From UBA2966 sp965242505 (GTDB taxonomy: Bacteria; Pseudomonadota; Alphaproteobacteria; UBA2966), in NCBI GenBank assembly GCA_965242505.1, contig OZ251449.1:496001-560000 (forward strand): a stretch of DNA of 64,000 nucleotides, written 5' to 3'. Below, piece by piece: positions 8,386-16,505 of the stretch. The first letter of the stretch is position 1; every line of letters starts with the position of its first letter. Position numbers and translations under genes: made by a program. The notes below the pieces were generated by a model. That model saw nothing but the letters and a program-made list of their open reading frames with translations. It was not told the DNA's origin and made no database searches.

Positions 8386-9090
8386 ATGGACGTCGACGCC
8401 GTCATCGGCGCGGCCCTGAAGGCGGGGCGCGGCGTCCTCGACGAGGAGAGCGGCAAGCGCGTGCTGGCGGCGAACGGGATCGAGGTTCCCGCTTCGCTGT
8501 TGGTCGCCGAACCCGGCGGCGCGGCCGACGTCTTCGCCAGGCTGAGTCCCCCTCTCGTGGCCAAGGTCGTATCGCCCGACGTCGTTCACAAGAGCGACGC
8601 CGGCGGCGTCAAGGTCGGCATCGGCTCCGCCGCGGAGCTCGAGGCGGCGCTGTGCGAGATCGAGTCCGCCGTCCGGGCGCATACGGACGACGTCGAGGGC
8701 TATCTCGTCGAGGAGATGGCGCCGGCCGGCCACGAGGTGGTGGTGGGCGGATCGACCGACCCGACCTTCGGCCCCGTCGTCATGTTCGGTCTCGGCGGGA
8801 TATTCGTCGAGGTCTTCGCGGACGTGGCCTTCCGCATCTGCCCCATCGCGCCGGTCGACGCCCGCGAGATGATCGACGAGCTCAAGGCCGTGAAACTGCT
8901 GCGCGGCGCGCGCGGAGGAATCCGCGCGTCGGAGGAGGCCATCGTCGATGCGCTGCTCAAGGTCGGCGGAGAGGGCGGCATGATGCTCTCGCTCGAGGGC
9001 AGGGTCACCGAGATCGACATCAATCCTCTCATCGTGTCCGGGAACGGGGCTGTGGCGGCGGACGCGCGGTTCGTCCTGAAACGGGACTGA
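8386..9090 (+). CDS. ATP-grasp acyl-CoA synthetase (ADP-forming), beta-subunit-like
   Basis: 234 residues forming a single ATP-grasp domain like the beta subunit of ADP-forming acetyl-CoA synthetase and succinyl-CoA synthetase relatives. The visible pattern is: LAANGIEVPASLLV, PLVAKVVSPDVVHKSDAGGV (nucleotide-binding lysine and H-K-S-D-x-G-G-V motif), GYLVEEMAPAGHEVVVGG, GPVVMFGLGGIFVEV and the metal-binding end EIDINPLIV. ATG at 8386 follows AAGGGGAG by 7 nt. It is 9 bp upstream of the alpha-like gene, so the two probably form a heteromeric enzyme interconverting an acyl-CoA plus ADP and phosphate with the free acid, CoA and ATP. The acyl substrate (acetate, a branched or an aryl acid) cannot be read from the sequence. 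Because beta-like domains of this type are also found in acyltransferases (Pat), the neighbour is the main support for synthetase function. Confidence 0.85.
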   Translation: MDVDAVIGAALKAGRGVLDEESGKRVLAANGIEVPASLLVAEPGGAADVFARLSPPLVAKVVSPDVVHKSDAGGVKVGIGSAAELEAALCEIESAVRAHTDDVEGYLVEEMAPAGHEVVVGGSTDPTFGPVVMFGLGGIFVEVFADVAFRICPIAPVDAREMIDELKAVKLLRGARGGIRASEEAIVDALLKVGGEGGMMLSLEGRVTEIDINPLIVSGNGAVAADARFVLKRD

Positions 9091-9099
9091 TCCCGCGTC

Positions 9100-10587
9100 A
9101 TGGGCGGCGATGTTCGACCGTCGGCCCGCGAGGCCGATATCCGGGAGCGCTTCCGTCCTCTCTTCGAGCCCCGCGTCTACGCGGTCGTCGGCGCCTCCAC
9201 CTCGAAGGTGACTCTCGGCAACGAGATGATCCGCCACCTGCGCGGCATGGGGTACGACGGCGCCGTCTACCCCATTCATCCCCGCGCCGGCGAGGTGGAG
9301 GGGCTGAAGGCGTATCCGTCGCTCGGCGAGACGCCCGAGCCCGTCGACTTCGCCTATGTCGTCGTCGCCGCGCCTCAGGCGCCGGAGACCCTCGCCGCGG
9401 CCAGGGGGCGCGTGAAGTACGCGCTCGTCGTCTCGAGCGGCTTCGGCGAACGTGAGGAGCGACGGGGCCTTCAGGAAGAGCTCCTGCGCGCGGCGCGCGG
9501 CGCCGGTGTCCGCGTCATCGGTCCCAACTGTCTCGGCGTCTATTGTCCGAACGGCCGCGTCACCTTCATCGCGGGGTCCCCCCGCGACCCCGGTCCGGTC
9601 GGCGTCGTCTCTCAGTCGGGCGGCCTCGGGGTCGACGTCATCCGCCGCGGCGGCGCTCGCGGCATTCGCTTCAGCCGTCTCGTGACGGTGGGCAACAGCG
9701 CCGATCTGGACGCCAGCGACGTTCTCGAGTTCTACGCCGCCGACCCGGCCACCGGGGTGATCGGCCTCTATGTCGAAGCGGTCGGTAACGGTCGCCGTTT
9801 CGTCGAGATCCTGCGCGGCCTCGACGGCGCGAAGCCGGTCGTCCTGATGAAGGGCGGGATGACGGAGCAGGGGAAGCGCGCCGCTGCGTCCCACACCGGG
9901 GCGTTGGCCAGCGACGAGCGCGTCTGGCGGGCGGTCGCGGAGCAGACGGGGGCCGTGCTCGTCGATACGCTGGACGAGTTTCTGGACGCCCTGTTGGCGT
10001 TCCAGTTCCTGGAGCCCAGGGCCGATCGCCCGACGCGGGACGTGGTGGTGTTCGGCAACGGCGGCGGCGCCAGCGTCCTCGCCGCCGACTGCTTCGCGCG
10101 CGCCGGGTTGGACGTGCCCCGGTTCGGGGACGAGACCGTCCGTCTTCTCGAGGAGATGAACTTTCCGCCCGGGACCAGCATCGACAATCCGATCGACGCG
10201 CCGGGCGGAACGTTGCGGGTGGACGACGGGCGCGTCGCCGGACGGATCGTGGATGCCGTCTACGCTTCGGGCGAACCGGATGCGTTCGTCATGCACGTCA
10301 ACCTTCCCGTCTTCGTCCTGTCCTACGACCAGGGGGCGGACTACGCCGCGCACATGGTGGAGTCGTCGCTGGAGGCCCAGGCGCGGGCGGCGGCGCGCAC
10401 CCATTTCCTCCTCGTGCTGCGCTCCGACGGGTCCCTCCAGGTGGAGGAACGCAAGATCTCCGACCGGCGGAAGGTTCAGGCCATGGGCGTTCCGGTGTTC
10501 GACGAGTTGCCCGACGCGGCGGGGGCGCTTGCGGCGATGCGCCGCCATGAACGCTTTCTGCGCAAACGGCGATCTGCTCGTCCATGA
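9100..10587 (+). CDS. Acyl-CoA synthetase (ADP-forming), CoA-binding alpha-subunit-like
   Basis: 495 residues with the layout of the alpha subunit: a CoA-binding Rossmann domain (VYAVVGASTSKVTLGNEM, YPIHPRAGEVEGLKAYPSL, VRVIGPNCLGVYCP), a succinyl-CoA-synthetase-like flavodoxin domain (GPVGVVSQSGGLGVDVI, RLVTVGNSADLDASDVLEFY, GLYVEAVGNGRRF) and the conserved phospho-histidine loop AAASHTGALASDERVW, with the histidine at residue 265. A third domain (VVVFGNGGGASVLAADCFAR, SIDNPIDAPGGTLR) follows. It starts 9 bp after the beta-like gene with no clear ribosome binding site, suggesting translational coupling. The pair is the split form of an enzyme that is often fused in proteobacteria. Substrate not determinable. 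Confidence 0.87.
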   Translation: MGGDVRPSAREADIRERFRPLFEPRVYAVVGASTSKVTLGNEMIRHLRGMGYDGAVYPIHPRAGEVEGLKAYPSLGETPEPVDFAYVVVAAPQAPETLAAARGRVKYALVVSSGFGEREERRGLQEELLRAARGAGVRVIGPNCLGVYCPNGRVTFIAGSPRDPGPVGVVSQSGGLGVDVIRRGGARGIRFSRLVTVGNSADLDASDVLEFYAADPATGVIGLYVEAVGNGRRFVEILRGLDGAKPVVLMKGGMTEQGKRAAASHTGALASDERVWRAVAEQTGAVLVDTLDEFLDALLAFQFLEPRADRPTRDVVVFGNGGGASVLAADCFARAGLDVPRFGDETVRLLEEMNFPPGTSIDNPIDAPGGTLRVDDGRVAGRIVDAVYASGEPDAFVMHVNLPVFVLSYDQGADYAAHMVESSLEAQARAAARTHFLLVLRSDGSLQVEERKISDRRKVQAMGVPVFDELPDAAGALAAMRRHERFLRKRRSARP

Positions 10588-10675
10588 GAGCCCGCCGGTG
10601 GAGTGGAGGGTTTTCCCGGCGTTCCCGACGGGAGCGTCATGGCGCCGCCGGTCGGGGTCGCCCGTCCCGAAACGA

Positions 10676-10742
10676 CCTCCTCCCCCTGTCCAGGGAGGAG
10701 GAGCGTCGACGGCTCCCTCCCGTCCCCCTGCCGGGGGAGGAG
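10676..10742. repeat. Pair of GC-rich REP-like palindromes (locus 1)
   Basis: The 217-bp gap between the acyl-CoA synthetase and the first GT-C gene contains two inverted repeats. The first has arms CCTCCTCCC and GGGAGGAGG (10676-10701); the second has core CCCCC-TGCC-GGGGG (10724-10737) inside a longer C-rich/G-rich unit. Each is followed by a short conserved tail (GAGCGTCGACGG and GAGCGTGAATGG). The same unit recurs at 27711-27814 in opposite orientation, so it is a dispersed repeat family. The transcript hairpins could also stop or stabilise mRNA between the two operons. The rest of the gap shows no clear promoter. Confidence 0.7.
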
Positions 10743-10804
10743 CGTGAATGGACCCTGCGGCGCTCCCGTCACTGGACGAGTCTCGCGGATGAGCGGGAAC
10801 GGCG

Positions 10805-12580
10805 ATGAGTCGCCGGAAGCGAAGACGGGAGCGGCGGCGGCGGCCCGGCAAGCCGGCGGCGCGGGCCGTTTCCGCTCCCGCGCCCCGGTTCGCGCGGCGC
10901 GAGGTCCTGGCCGTCCTGGCCCTCGCCGCGCTGGCGGTCGGCTGCTACCTCCCCGCCTTGTCCGCCGGGTTCGTCTGGGACGACGAGGCGTTCACCGACG
11001 CCGCGGCGGTGCGGGAATGGTCCGGTCTGTGGCGGATCTGGTCCTCCCCGCGCGCCATCGAGAACGAAGGGCATTACTGGCCGCTGGTCTATACGAGCTT
11101 CTGGCTGGAGCACAAGCTGTGGGGGTTCGCCCCGGTCGGCTATCACGCCGTCAACGTCCTCCTGCACGTGGCCAACACCCTTCTCGTCCGCCGCTTGGCC
11201 GAACGGCTGGCCGTCCCCGGCGCGTGGCTCGTCGCCGCAGTGTTCGCCGTCCATCCCCTGCGCGTGGAGTCCGTCGCCTGGATCATCGAGCGCAAGGACC
11301 TGCTCTCGGGCCTGTGCTACCTCGCCGCCTTCCTGGCCTGGCTCCGCTTCACGGAAGAGCCGCGGGCGCGGGGGGGGGGGCATTACGTCCTGGCGCTGGC
11401 GCTGTTCGTGGCCGGGATGCTGTGCAAGTCCATCGTGGTGACGCTGCCGGCGGCGTTCCTGATCGCGCTGTGGTGGCGGCGGGGCCGGGTGACGGGCGTC
11501 GACCTGCGGCGGGTGGCGCCCTTCTTCGTCGTGGGAGCGGCGATCGCGGCGGCGGACGTGTCGTTCTACAACGCGCGGGAGCCTCTGTCCCTGGGCTACA
11601 CGGCGGTGGAGCGGTTGTTGATCGCGGCGCACGCGCTGTGGTTCTACGCCGGCAAGCTGCTGTGGCCGGGCGGGCTGGCGGTGGTCTATCCGCACTGGGA
11701 GGCGGGCGCCGGGGACCCGGTGGCGTGGGGCTACGTTCTGGCCTCGGCGGGGGTGGCGGCGGCGTTGTGGTTTCTCCGCGGGCGGGTGGGCCGGGGTCCG
11801 CTGGCGGGGGTGTCGTTCTTCGCGGTCACGCTGTCGCCGGTTCTGGGGTTCGTGGACTACGGCTACATGCAGTTCTCGTTCGTGGCCGACCGGCATCAGT
11901 ATCTGGCGGGGTTGGGGCTGATAGCGGTGTTGGTGGGCGCTGCGGCGCGCGGCGCGGAACGTTTGCCGACGGAGGCGTGGCGGCGGTGCGCTGCGGGCGC
12001 TGCGGCGGCGGGGCTGGCCGTCCTGGCGGCGCTGACGTGGCGGCACGCCGGGATATACCGCGACGAGGTGGTCTTCTTCACCCATATCGTCGCGCACAAC
12101 CCCGCGGCGCGCGGCGCGCAACAGAATCTCGGCAAGGCCCTGCTCGACAGGGGACGCCCGGAGGAAGCGCTGGCCGCGTCCCGCGCCGCCATGGAGCAGG
12201 AGCCGGACGACGTGAAGGCCCATGCCAACGCCGGTGTCGCGCTCATACGGATGGGCCGGCTCGACGAGGCGGAGGCTCGGCTCCGCGCCGCTCTGGCGCT
12301 CGACCCGCGCCATCCGGTCGTCCTCCAGAATCTGGCGGAATCCCTGAGGAAGCAGGAGCGGCTGGACGAAGCGCTCGGCTACTATCGCGCCGCGATGGAA
12401 GCCGACCCCGGGAACGCCCTTCCGTACGCTGGCATGGGCCACGCGCTGTTCGGTCTCGGGCGGTACGAGGAGGCCCTCCGGAACCTCGACCGGGCGCTGG
12501 CGCTGGCGCCGGGGCTGGAGTCGGTGCGGACCATGCGCGACTCCGCGTCGTCGCGCCTGCGGCGGGCGGGGGATCGTTGA
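10805..12580 (+). CDS. TMTC-like GT-C membrane mannosyltransferase with TPR tail (tandem copy 1)
   Basis: 591-residue polytopic membrane protein. A very basic N-tail (MSRRKRRRERRRRPGKP) is followed by about ten hydrophobic segments and a C-terminal set of about four tetratricopeptide repeats from residue 437 (such as RLDEAEARLRAALALDPRHP and RYEEALRNLDRALALAPG). The first extracytoplasmic loop has FVWDDEAF, in the place where GT-C enzymes carry their acidic catalytic pair, and HPLRVESVAWIIERKDLLSG is characteristic of TMTC/PMT-like O-mannosyltransferases, which use a polyprenyl-phosphate sugar on the outer side of the membrane. It is almost identical to the next gene except for a short stretch after the acidic loop (residues 61-90) and the TPR tail. 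A run of 11 G residues (11370-11380) encodes part of RGGG and could mediate slippage. The acceptor is unknown. Confidence 0.85.
   Translation: MSRRKRRRERRRRPGKPAARAVSAPAPRFARREVLAVLALAALAVGCYLPALSAGFVWDDEAFTDAAAVREWSGLWRIWSSPRAIENEGHYWPLVYTSFWLEHKLWGFAPVGYHAVNVLLHVANTLLVRRLAERLAVPGAWLVAAVFAVHPLRVESVAWIIERKDLLSGLCYLAAFLAWLRFTEEPRARGGGHYVLALALFVAGMLCKSIVVTLPAAFLIALWWRRGRVTGVDLRRVAPFFVVGAAIAAADVSFYNAREPLSLGYTAVERLLIAAHALWFYAGKLLWPGGLAVVYPHWEAGAGDPVAWGYVLASAGVAAALWFLRGRVGRGPLAGVSFFAVTLSPVLGFVDYGYMQFSFVADRHQYLAGLGLIAVLVGAAARGAERLPTEAWRRCAAGAAAAGLAVLAALTWRHAGIYRDEVVFFTHIVAHNPAARGAQQNLGKALLDRGRPEEALAASRAAMEQEPDDVKAHANAGVALIRMGRLDEAEARLRAALALDPRHPVVLQNLAESLRKQERLDEALGYYRAAMEADPGNALPYAGMGHALFGLGRYEEALRNLDRALALAPGLESVRTMRDSASSRLRRAGDR
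11370..11380 (+). repeat. G11 homopolymer inside the first GT-C gene
   Basis: Eleven consecutive G residues in codons for Arg-Gly-Gly-Gly, in a cytosolic or periplasmic loop between hydrophobic segments. The nearly identical neighbour has an interrupted version encoding RAGRGGRHY at the same place. Loss or gain of one G would frameshift this gene after about residue 190. Confidence 0.9.
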
Positions 12581-12593
12581 GGGGGCGACGGCG

Positions 12594-14372
12594 ATGAGCC
12601 GCCGGAAGCGAAGACGGGAGCGGGGGCGACGGCCGCCCGGCAAGCCGGCGGCGCGGGCCGTTTCCGCTCCCGCGCCCCGGTTCGCGCGGCGCGAGGTCCT
12701 GGCCGTCCTGGCCCTCGCCGCGCTGGCGGTCGGCTGCTACCTCCCCGCCTTGTCCGCCGGGTTCGTCTGGGACGACCGGGTCTTCACCCGGGCGCTCGCG
12801 GTTCGGGACTGGGACGGCCTGGGCCGCCTCTGGTTCTCGCCTTCGGAGATCGAAGACGAGGGGCATTACTGGCCGCTGGTCTATACGAGCTTCTGGCTGG
12901 AACACAAGCTGTGGGGGTTCGCCCCGGTCGGCTATCACGCCGTCAACGTCCTCCTGCACGCGGCCAACACCCTTCTCGTCCGCCGCCTGGCCGAACGGCT
13001 GGCCATCCCCGGCGCGTGGCTCGTCGCCGCAGTGTTCGCCGTCCATCCCCTGCGCGTGGAGTCCGTCGCCTGGATCATCGAGCGCAAGGACCTGCTCTCG
13101 GGCCTGTGCTACCTCGCCGCCTTCCTGGCCTGGCTCCGCTTCACGGAAGAGCCGCGGGCGGGGCGGGGAGGGCGGCATTACGTCCTGGCGCTGGCGCTGT
13201 TCGTGGCCGGGATGCTGTGCAAGTCCATCGTGGTGACGCTGCCGGCGGCGTTCCTGATCGCGCTGTGGTGGCGGCGGGGCCGGGTGACGGGCGTCGACCT
13301 GCGGCGTGTGGCGCCCTTCTTCGTCGTGGGAGCGGCGATCGCGGCGGCGGACGTGTCGTTCTACAACGCGCGGGAGCCTCTGTCCCTGGGCTACACGGCG
13401 GTGGAGCGGTTGTTGATCGCGGCGCACGCGCTGTGGTTCTACGCCGGCAAGCTGCTGTGGCCGGGCGGGCTGGCGGTGGTCTATCCGCACTGGGAGGCGG
13501 GCGCCGGGGACCCGGTGGCGTGGGGCTACGTTCTGGCCTCGGCGGGGGTGGCGGCGGCGTTGTGGTTTCTCCGCGGGCGGGTGGGCCGGGGTCCGCTGGC
13601 GGGGGTGTCGTTCTTCGCGGTCACGCTGTCGCCGGTTCTGGGGTTCGTGGACTACGGCTACATGCAGTTCTCGTTCGTGGCCGACCGGCACCAGTATCTG
13701 GCGGGGTTGGGGCTGATAGCGGTGTTGGTGGGCGCGGCGGCGCGCGGCGCGGAGCGTCTGCCGACGGAGGCATGGCGGCGGTGCGCTGCGGGCGCTGCGG
13801 CGGCGGGGCTGGCCGTCCTGGCGGCGCTGACGTGGCGGCACGCCGGGATGTACCGCGACGGGGTGACGCTGTTCACCCACGTCATCGCGCACAACCCCAC
13901 GGCGCGGTTCGCCCATCGCAATCTGGGCGAGGCGCTGACCGTGGAGGGACGCTGGAACGAAGCGCTGGCCGCCTTTCGCGTCGCCGCCGAGCAGGCCCCG
14001 GACGACGACCGCGATCACTCGAACGTGGGGGCCGCGCTGGTCATGCTGGACCGGCTCGACGAGGCGGAAGAACGGCTCCGTCACGCCCTGGCGCTCGATC
14101 CGAAGTCGGTATACGCCTTGCAGAACATGGCCTCGCTGGCGGTCAGGCGGAAGCGCTACGGCGAAGCGCTCGATCTCTATCGCCGCCTCGTCGAGGTCAA
14201 TCCTCGCAATCCGAGCGCCCACCACGGCGTGGGCACCGCGCTGTATTTTCTGGGAAGGCCCGCCGAGGCGCTGAAGGCGCTGGAGCGGGCCCTGGCCCTG
14301 GACCCGGCGCGCGACGACGTACGCACCAACCGCGACGAGGTGCTGGCGGTCATGGGGCGGCGCGCGCGATGA
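12594..14372 (+). CDS. TMTC-like GT-C membrane mannosyltransferase with TPR tail (tandem copy 2)
   Basis: 592 residues, a tandem duplicate of the upstream gene beginning 13 bp after its stop, with GAGGGGG about 8 nt ahead of the ATG. The N-tail, first membrane helix and the long membrane core (about residues 91-430) are the same almost base for base, including FVWDD, HPLRVESVAWIIERKDLLSG and FVDYGYMQFSFVADRHQYLAG. It differs in two blocks: residues 61-90 just after the acidic loop (DRVFTRALAVRDWDGLGRLW here) and the TPR tail (RLDEAEERLRHALALDPKS, RPAEALKALERALALDPAR). Such a pattern fits duplication followed by diversification or gene conversion that spares the parts most likely to contact the acceptor or partner. 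Predicted role: transfer of mannose or another sugar from a polyprenyl-phosphate donor outside the membrane. Confidence 0.85.
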   Translation: MSRRKRRRERGRRPPGKPAARAVSAPAPRFARREVLAVLALAALAVGCYLPALSAGFVWDDRVFTRALAVRDWDGLGRLWFSPSEIEDEGHYWPLVYTSFWLEHKLWGFAPVGYHAVNVLLHAANTLLVRRLAERLAIPGAWLVAAVFAVHPLRVESVAWIIERKDLLSGLCYLAAFLAWLRFTEEPRAGRGGRHYVLALALFVAGMLCKSIVVTLPAAFLIALWWRRGRVTGVDLRRVAPFFVVGAAIAAADVSFYNAREPLSLGYTAVERLLIAAHALWFYAGKLLWPGGLAVVYPHWEAGAGDPVAWGYVLASAGVAAALWFLRGRVGRGPLAGVSFFAVTLSPVLGFVDYGYMQFSFVADRHQYLAGLGLIAVLVGAAARGAERLPTEAWRRCAAGAAAAGLAVLAALTWRHAGMYRDGVTLFTHVIAHNPTARFAHRNLGEALTVEGRWNEALAAFRVAAEQAPDDDRDHSNVGAALVMLDRLDEAEERLRHALALDPKSVYALQNMASLAVRRKRYGEALDLYRRLVEVNPRNPSAHHGVGTALYFLGRPAEALKALERALALDPARDDVRTNRDEVLAVMGRRAR

Positions 14373-14406
14373 TCCGGCGCGGGCGACGGCGGAGAACGGT
14401 TTTACG

Positions 14407-16488
14407 ATGAGCCGCAAGAGGCGCAGACCGGCGAGGCGGCCTCCGCCTCCGCCGCGATGGTGGAAACCGTCGCTTCGCGCGACGCTCCCCGACCTGCATC
14501 CGCTCGAGCCGCGGGCGGACGCCCTCGGCGTCGGGCTGCTCTTCGTCGGCGCGTTCGCGCTCTACGCCGTCTCGGCGCCGCGCACCGTGATGTTGGAGGA
14601 CGACGGCCTCTTCATCACCACCGCGACGTTCGCCGGCGTCGCGCACCCGCCGGGATATCCCCTGTACGTCCTGCTCGGTTGGCTCGCTTCGCTGGTTCCC
14701 CTTGGCGAGGTCGCCTGGCGGGTCCACGCGCTGAGCGGCCTGATGGGCGCGCTCACCTGCGCCAGCGTCGCCTGGCTCGTGCTGCGCCGCACCGGCGACC
14801 GTCCCGCCGCGTGGCTGGCCGGCGCCGCGCTGGCGGTCTCCGAGCATTTCTGGTCGCAGGCGATCGTCGCCGACGTCTACACCACCAATACCGCCGCGGT
14901 GTTCCTGACCCTGGCCCTCGCGCAGGAGGCGGCGGCGGCGCGGAGCGCGCGCCTGTGGGTCGCGGCGGCGGCGGTCTACGGCCTCGGCCTCGCCAACCAC
15001 TATCCGCTGCTGATCCTGGCGAGTCCCCTGTTCCTCGCCTACGCCGCGGGCGCGGGGAGGGACTTCGCGCGCCGGGCCGTCTATCTGGTCCCCGTCGCCG
15101 CGCTCGCCGCGGGCGCCCTTTACGGCTGGATGGTGTGGCGTTCCCACCAGCCGGCGCCGGTCAACTTCCTGGGGCCGATCGGATCCTGGGGCGAGTTCCT
15201 CTCCTTCGTCGACCGCAGCATCTACTCGCACATCGACCGGAATCCCAACGCCGGCCTCGCCGACAAGCTGTTCTTCGCCGGGCATTTCGCGACGCAGGCG
15301 CTGCTCCAGTTCGGCGTCGTCGGCGCGCTCGTCGCGCTGTGGGGCGCATCCGCGTCCTTCCGGGGCGGCTGGCGTCTCGGGCTCTCCTGCGAGGCGCTGG
15401 CGTTCGTGGCCAGCAGTTTCCTGCTCATCGCCATGCTCGGCTTCAACTACGAACCCCTGCGGATTTCCACCTTCCGCCCCTATCCGCTGGTCGCCTACTG
15501 TATCCTCGCGTTATGGCTGGGCCATGGCGCGCACGCGCTGACCCGATGGGCGCGCGCGCGCCGCGCGCCGCTGCTTTCCGTCGTTCGCGCGGCCGGCGCG
15601 CTCCTGGCGGCGGGCCTCTGCGCGTGGAACGCCGGGGTCAACTACCGGCCCCATGACCGTTTCGCCGAGGAACAGGCGCGGGCATTGTTCGACATCGCCG
15701 AGGAGGACGGCGCCTTCGTCCTCTATGCGGATCCGTTCGTCGGCCCGATGTCCTATCTTCACTGGGTGAAGGGGGTGCGCCCGAACCTGCGGTTGCTGGA
15801 GTATCACGGCGTCTACATCGCCGACCGCGTCGTGCGTCCGTTGTCGTCCACCAGGCGCAAGACCGCCGACTGGGCCGAGTTCCTCCGGAATACGGACCTG
15901 CCGGTGTATTCCCTCTGGTACGGTCCGGCCTTCTCGAAGGCGGGTCTGGCGCATCTGGGCTTCTTCGTGCAGGTCCACGAGGGCGCCGGGCCAGGGCGGA
16001 TCGAGATCAGGGCCAACGACAAGGCCAAGGCGTTCTTCAGGAAACTGATCGCGATGCCGGCGCCGAAGGACCTGCCGAGCGCCATCCATCGCAACGAGAT
16101 GCTGAGGGCCTACGGCGAATACCTGGGTCTGGCGCAGGTCGACGAACGGTCTTCGATGAACGGCTACGTCGCCGACGTCACGCCGTTGGCGGAAGGCGAC
16201 TACTGGTCGCTCATGGGCATGTCCAAGGCGCTCGCGACCCAGCCGGGCGACCGGCCGCTGCGGTTGGCGGAAACCTATCTGCGGCGCGCCCTGGAGCTGG
16301 CCGGGGACGATCGCGGCAAGGAGACCCGGGCGACGGAACGCTTCGTCGAGGGGCAGATCGCGTTGCGCCGGGGCGATACCGGCAGGGCGAGAATGCTGTT
16401 CCGGGAATCCCTGTCGATCGACCGCGGCGCGGACAATCATGCCCGCCAGGCGCTCGAGCGGCTGGATTCTTCCGGCGGCGGTCGATGA
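14407..16488 (+). CDS. DUF2723-type GT-C membrane protein with C-terminal TPR-like helices
   Basis: 693-residue polytopic protein. A basic, proline-rich N-tail (MSRKRRRPARRPPPPPRWW) precedes the first helix; the first outer loop has MLEDDGLFITTATFAGVAHP and PPGYPLYVLLGWLASLVP, the hallmark of the DUF2723 family, whose members carry an acidic residue in the GT-C catalytic place and a conserved H-P-P-G-Y/F-P-L motif. SQAIVADVYTTNTAAVFLTL is also typical. About ten further hydrophobic segments follow, then a soluble part from about residue 415 ending with TPR-like helices (RLAETYLRRALELAGDD, RRGDTGRARMLFRESL). It sits directly in the GT-C cluster and overlaps or abuts the next gene, suggesting a common transcript. 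Donor and acceptor are unknown; a polyprenyl-phosphate sugar donor is expected for the fold. Confidence 0.83.
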   Translation: MSRKRRRPARRPPPPPRWWKPSLRATLPDLHPLEPRADALGVGLLFVGAFALYAVSAPRTVMLEDDGLFITTATFAGVAHPPGYPLYVLLGWLASLVPLGEVAWRVHALSGLMGALTCASVAWLVLRRTGDRPAAWLAGAALAVSEHFWSQAIVADVYTTNTAAVFLTLALAQEAAAARSARLWVAAAAVYGLGLANHYPLLILASPLFLAYAAGAGRDFARRAVYLVPVAALAAGALYGWMVWRSHQPAPVNFLGPIGSWGEFLSFVDRSIYSHIDRNPNAGLADKLFFAGHFATQALLQFGVVGALVALWGASASFRGGWRLGLSCEALAFVASSFLLIAMLGFNYEPLRISTFRPYPLVAYCILALWLGHGAHALTRWARARRAPLLSVVRAAGALLAAGLCAWNAGVNYRPHDRFAEEQARALFDIAEEDGAFVLYADPFVGPMSYLHWVKGVRPNLRLLEYHGVYIADRVVRPLSSTRRKTADWAEFLRNTDLPVYSLWYGPAFSKAGLAHLGFFVQVHEGAGPGRIEIRANDKAKAFFRKLIAMPAPKDLPSAIHRNEMLRAYGEYLGLAQVDERSSMNGYVADVTPLAEGDYWSLMGMSKALATQPGDRPLRLAETYLRRALELAGDDRGKETRATERFVEGQIALRRGDTGRARMLFRESLSIDRGADNHARQALERLDSSGGGR

Positions 16489-16505
16489 GGGATCGGAAGG
16501 GGACG

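Noticed and set aside
7277..8419. Plus-strand open frame opposite the YghU-like gene
   Set aside because: Antisense shadow of a well-supported GST gene; no domain pattern.
8353..10851. Minus-strand 832-codon open frame opposite the acyl-CoA synthetase genes
   Set aside because: Antisense shadow; both plus-strand genes have full family motifs.
12243..14417. Minus-strand 724-codon open frame opposite the second GT-C gene
   Set aside because: Antisense of a membrane protein gene; gives Arg/Gln/His-rich sequence only.
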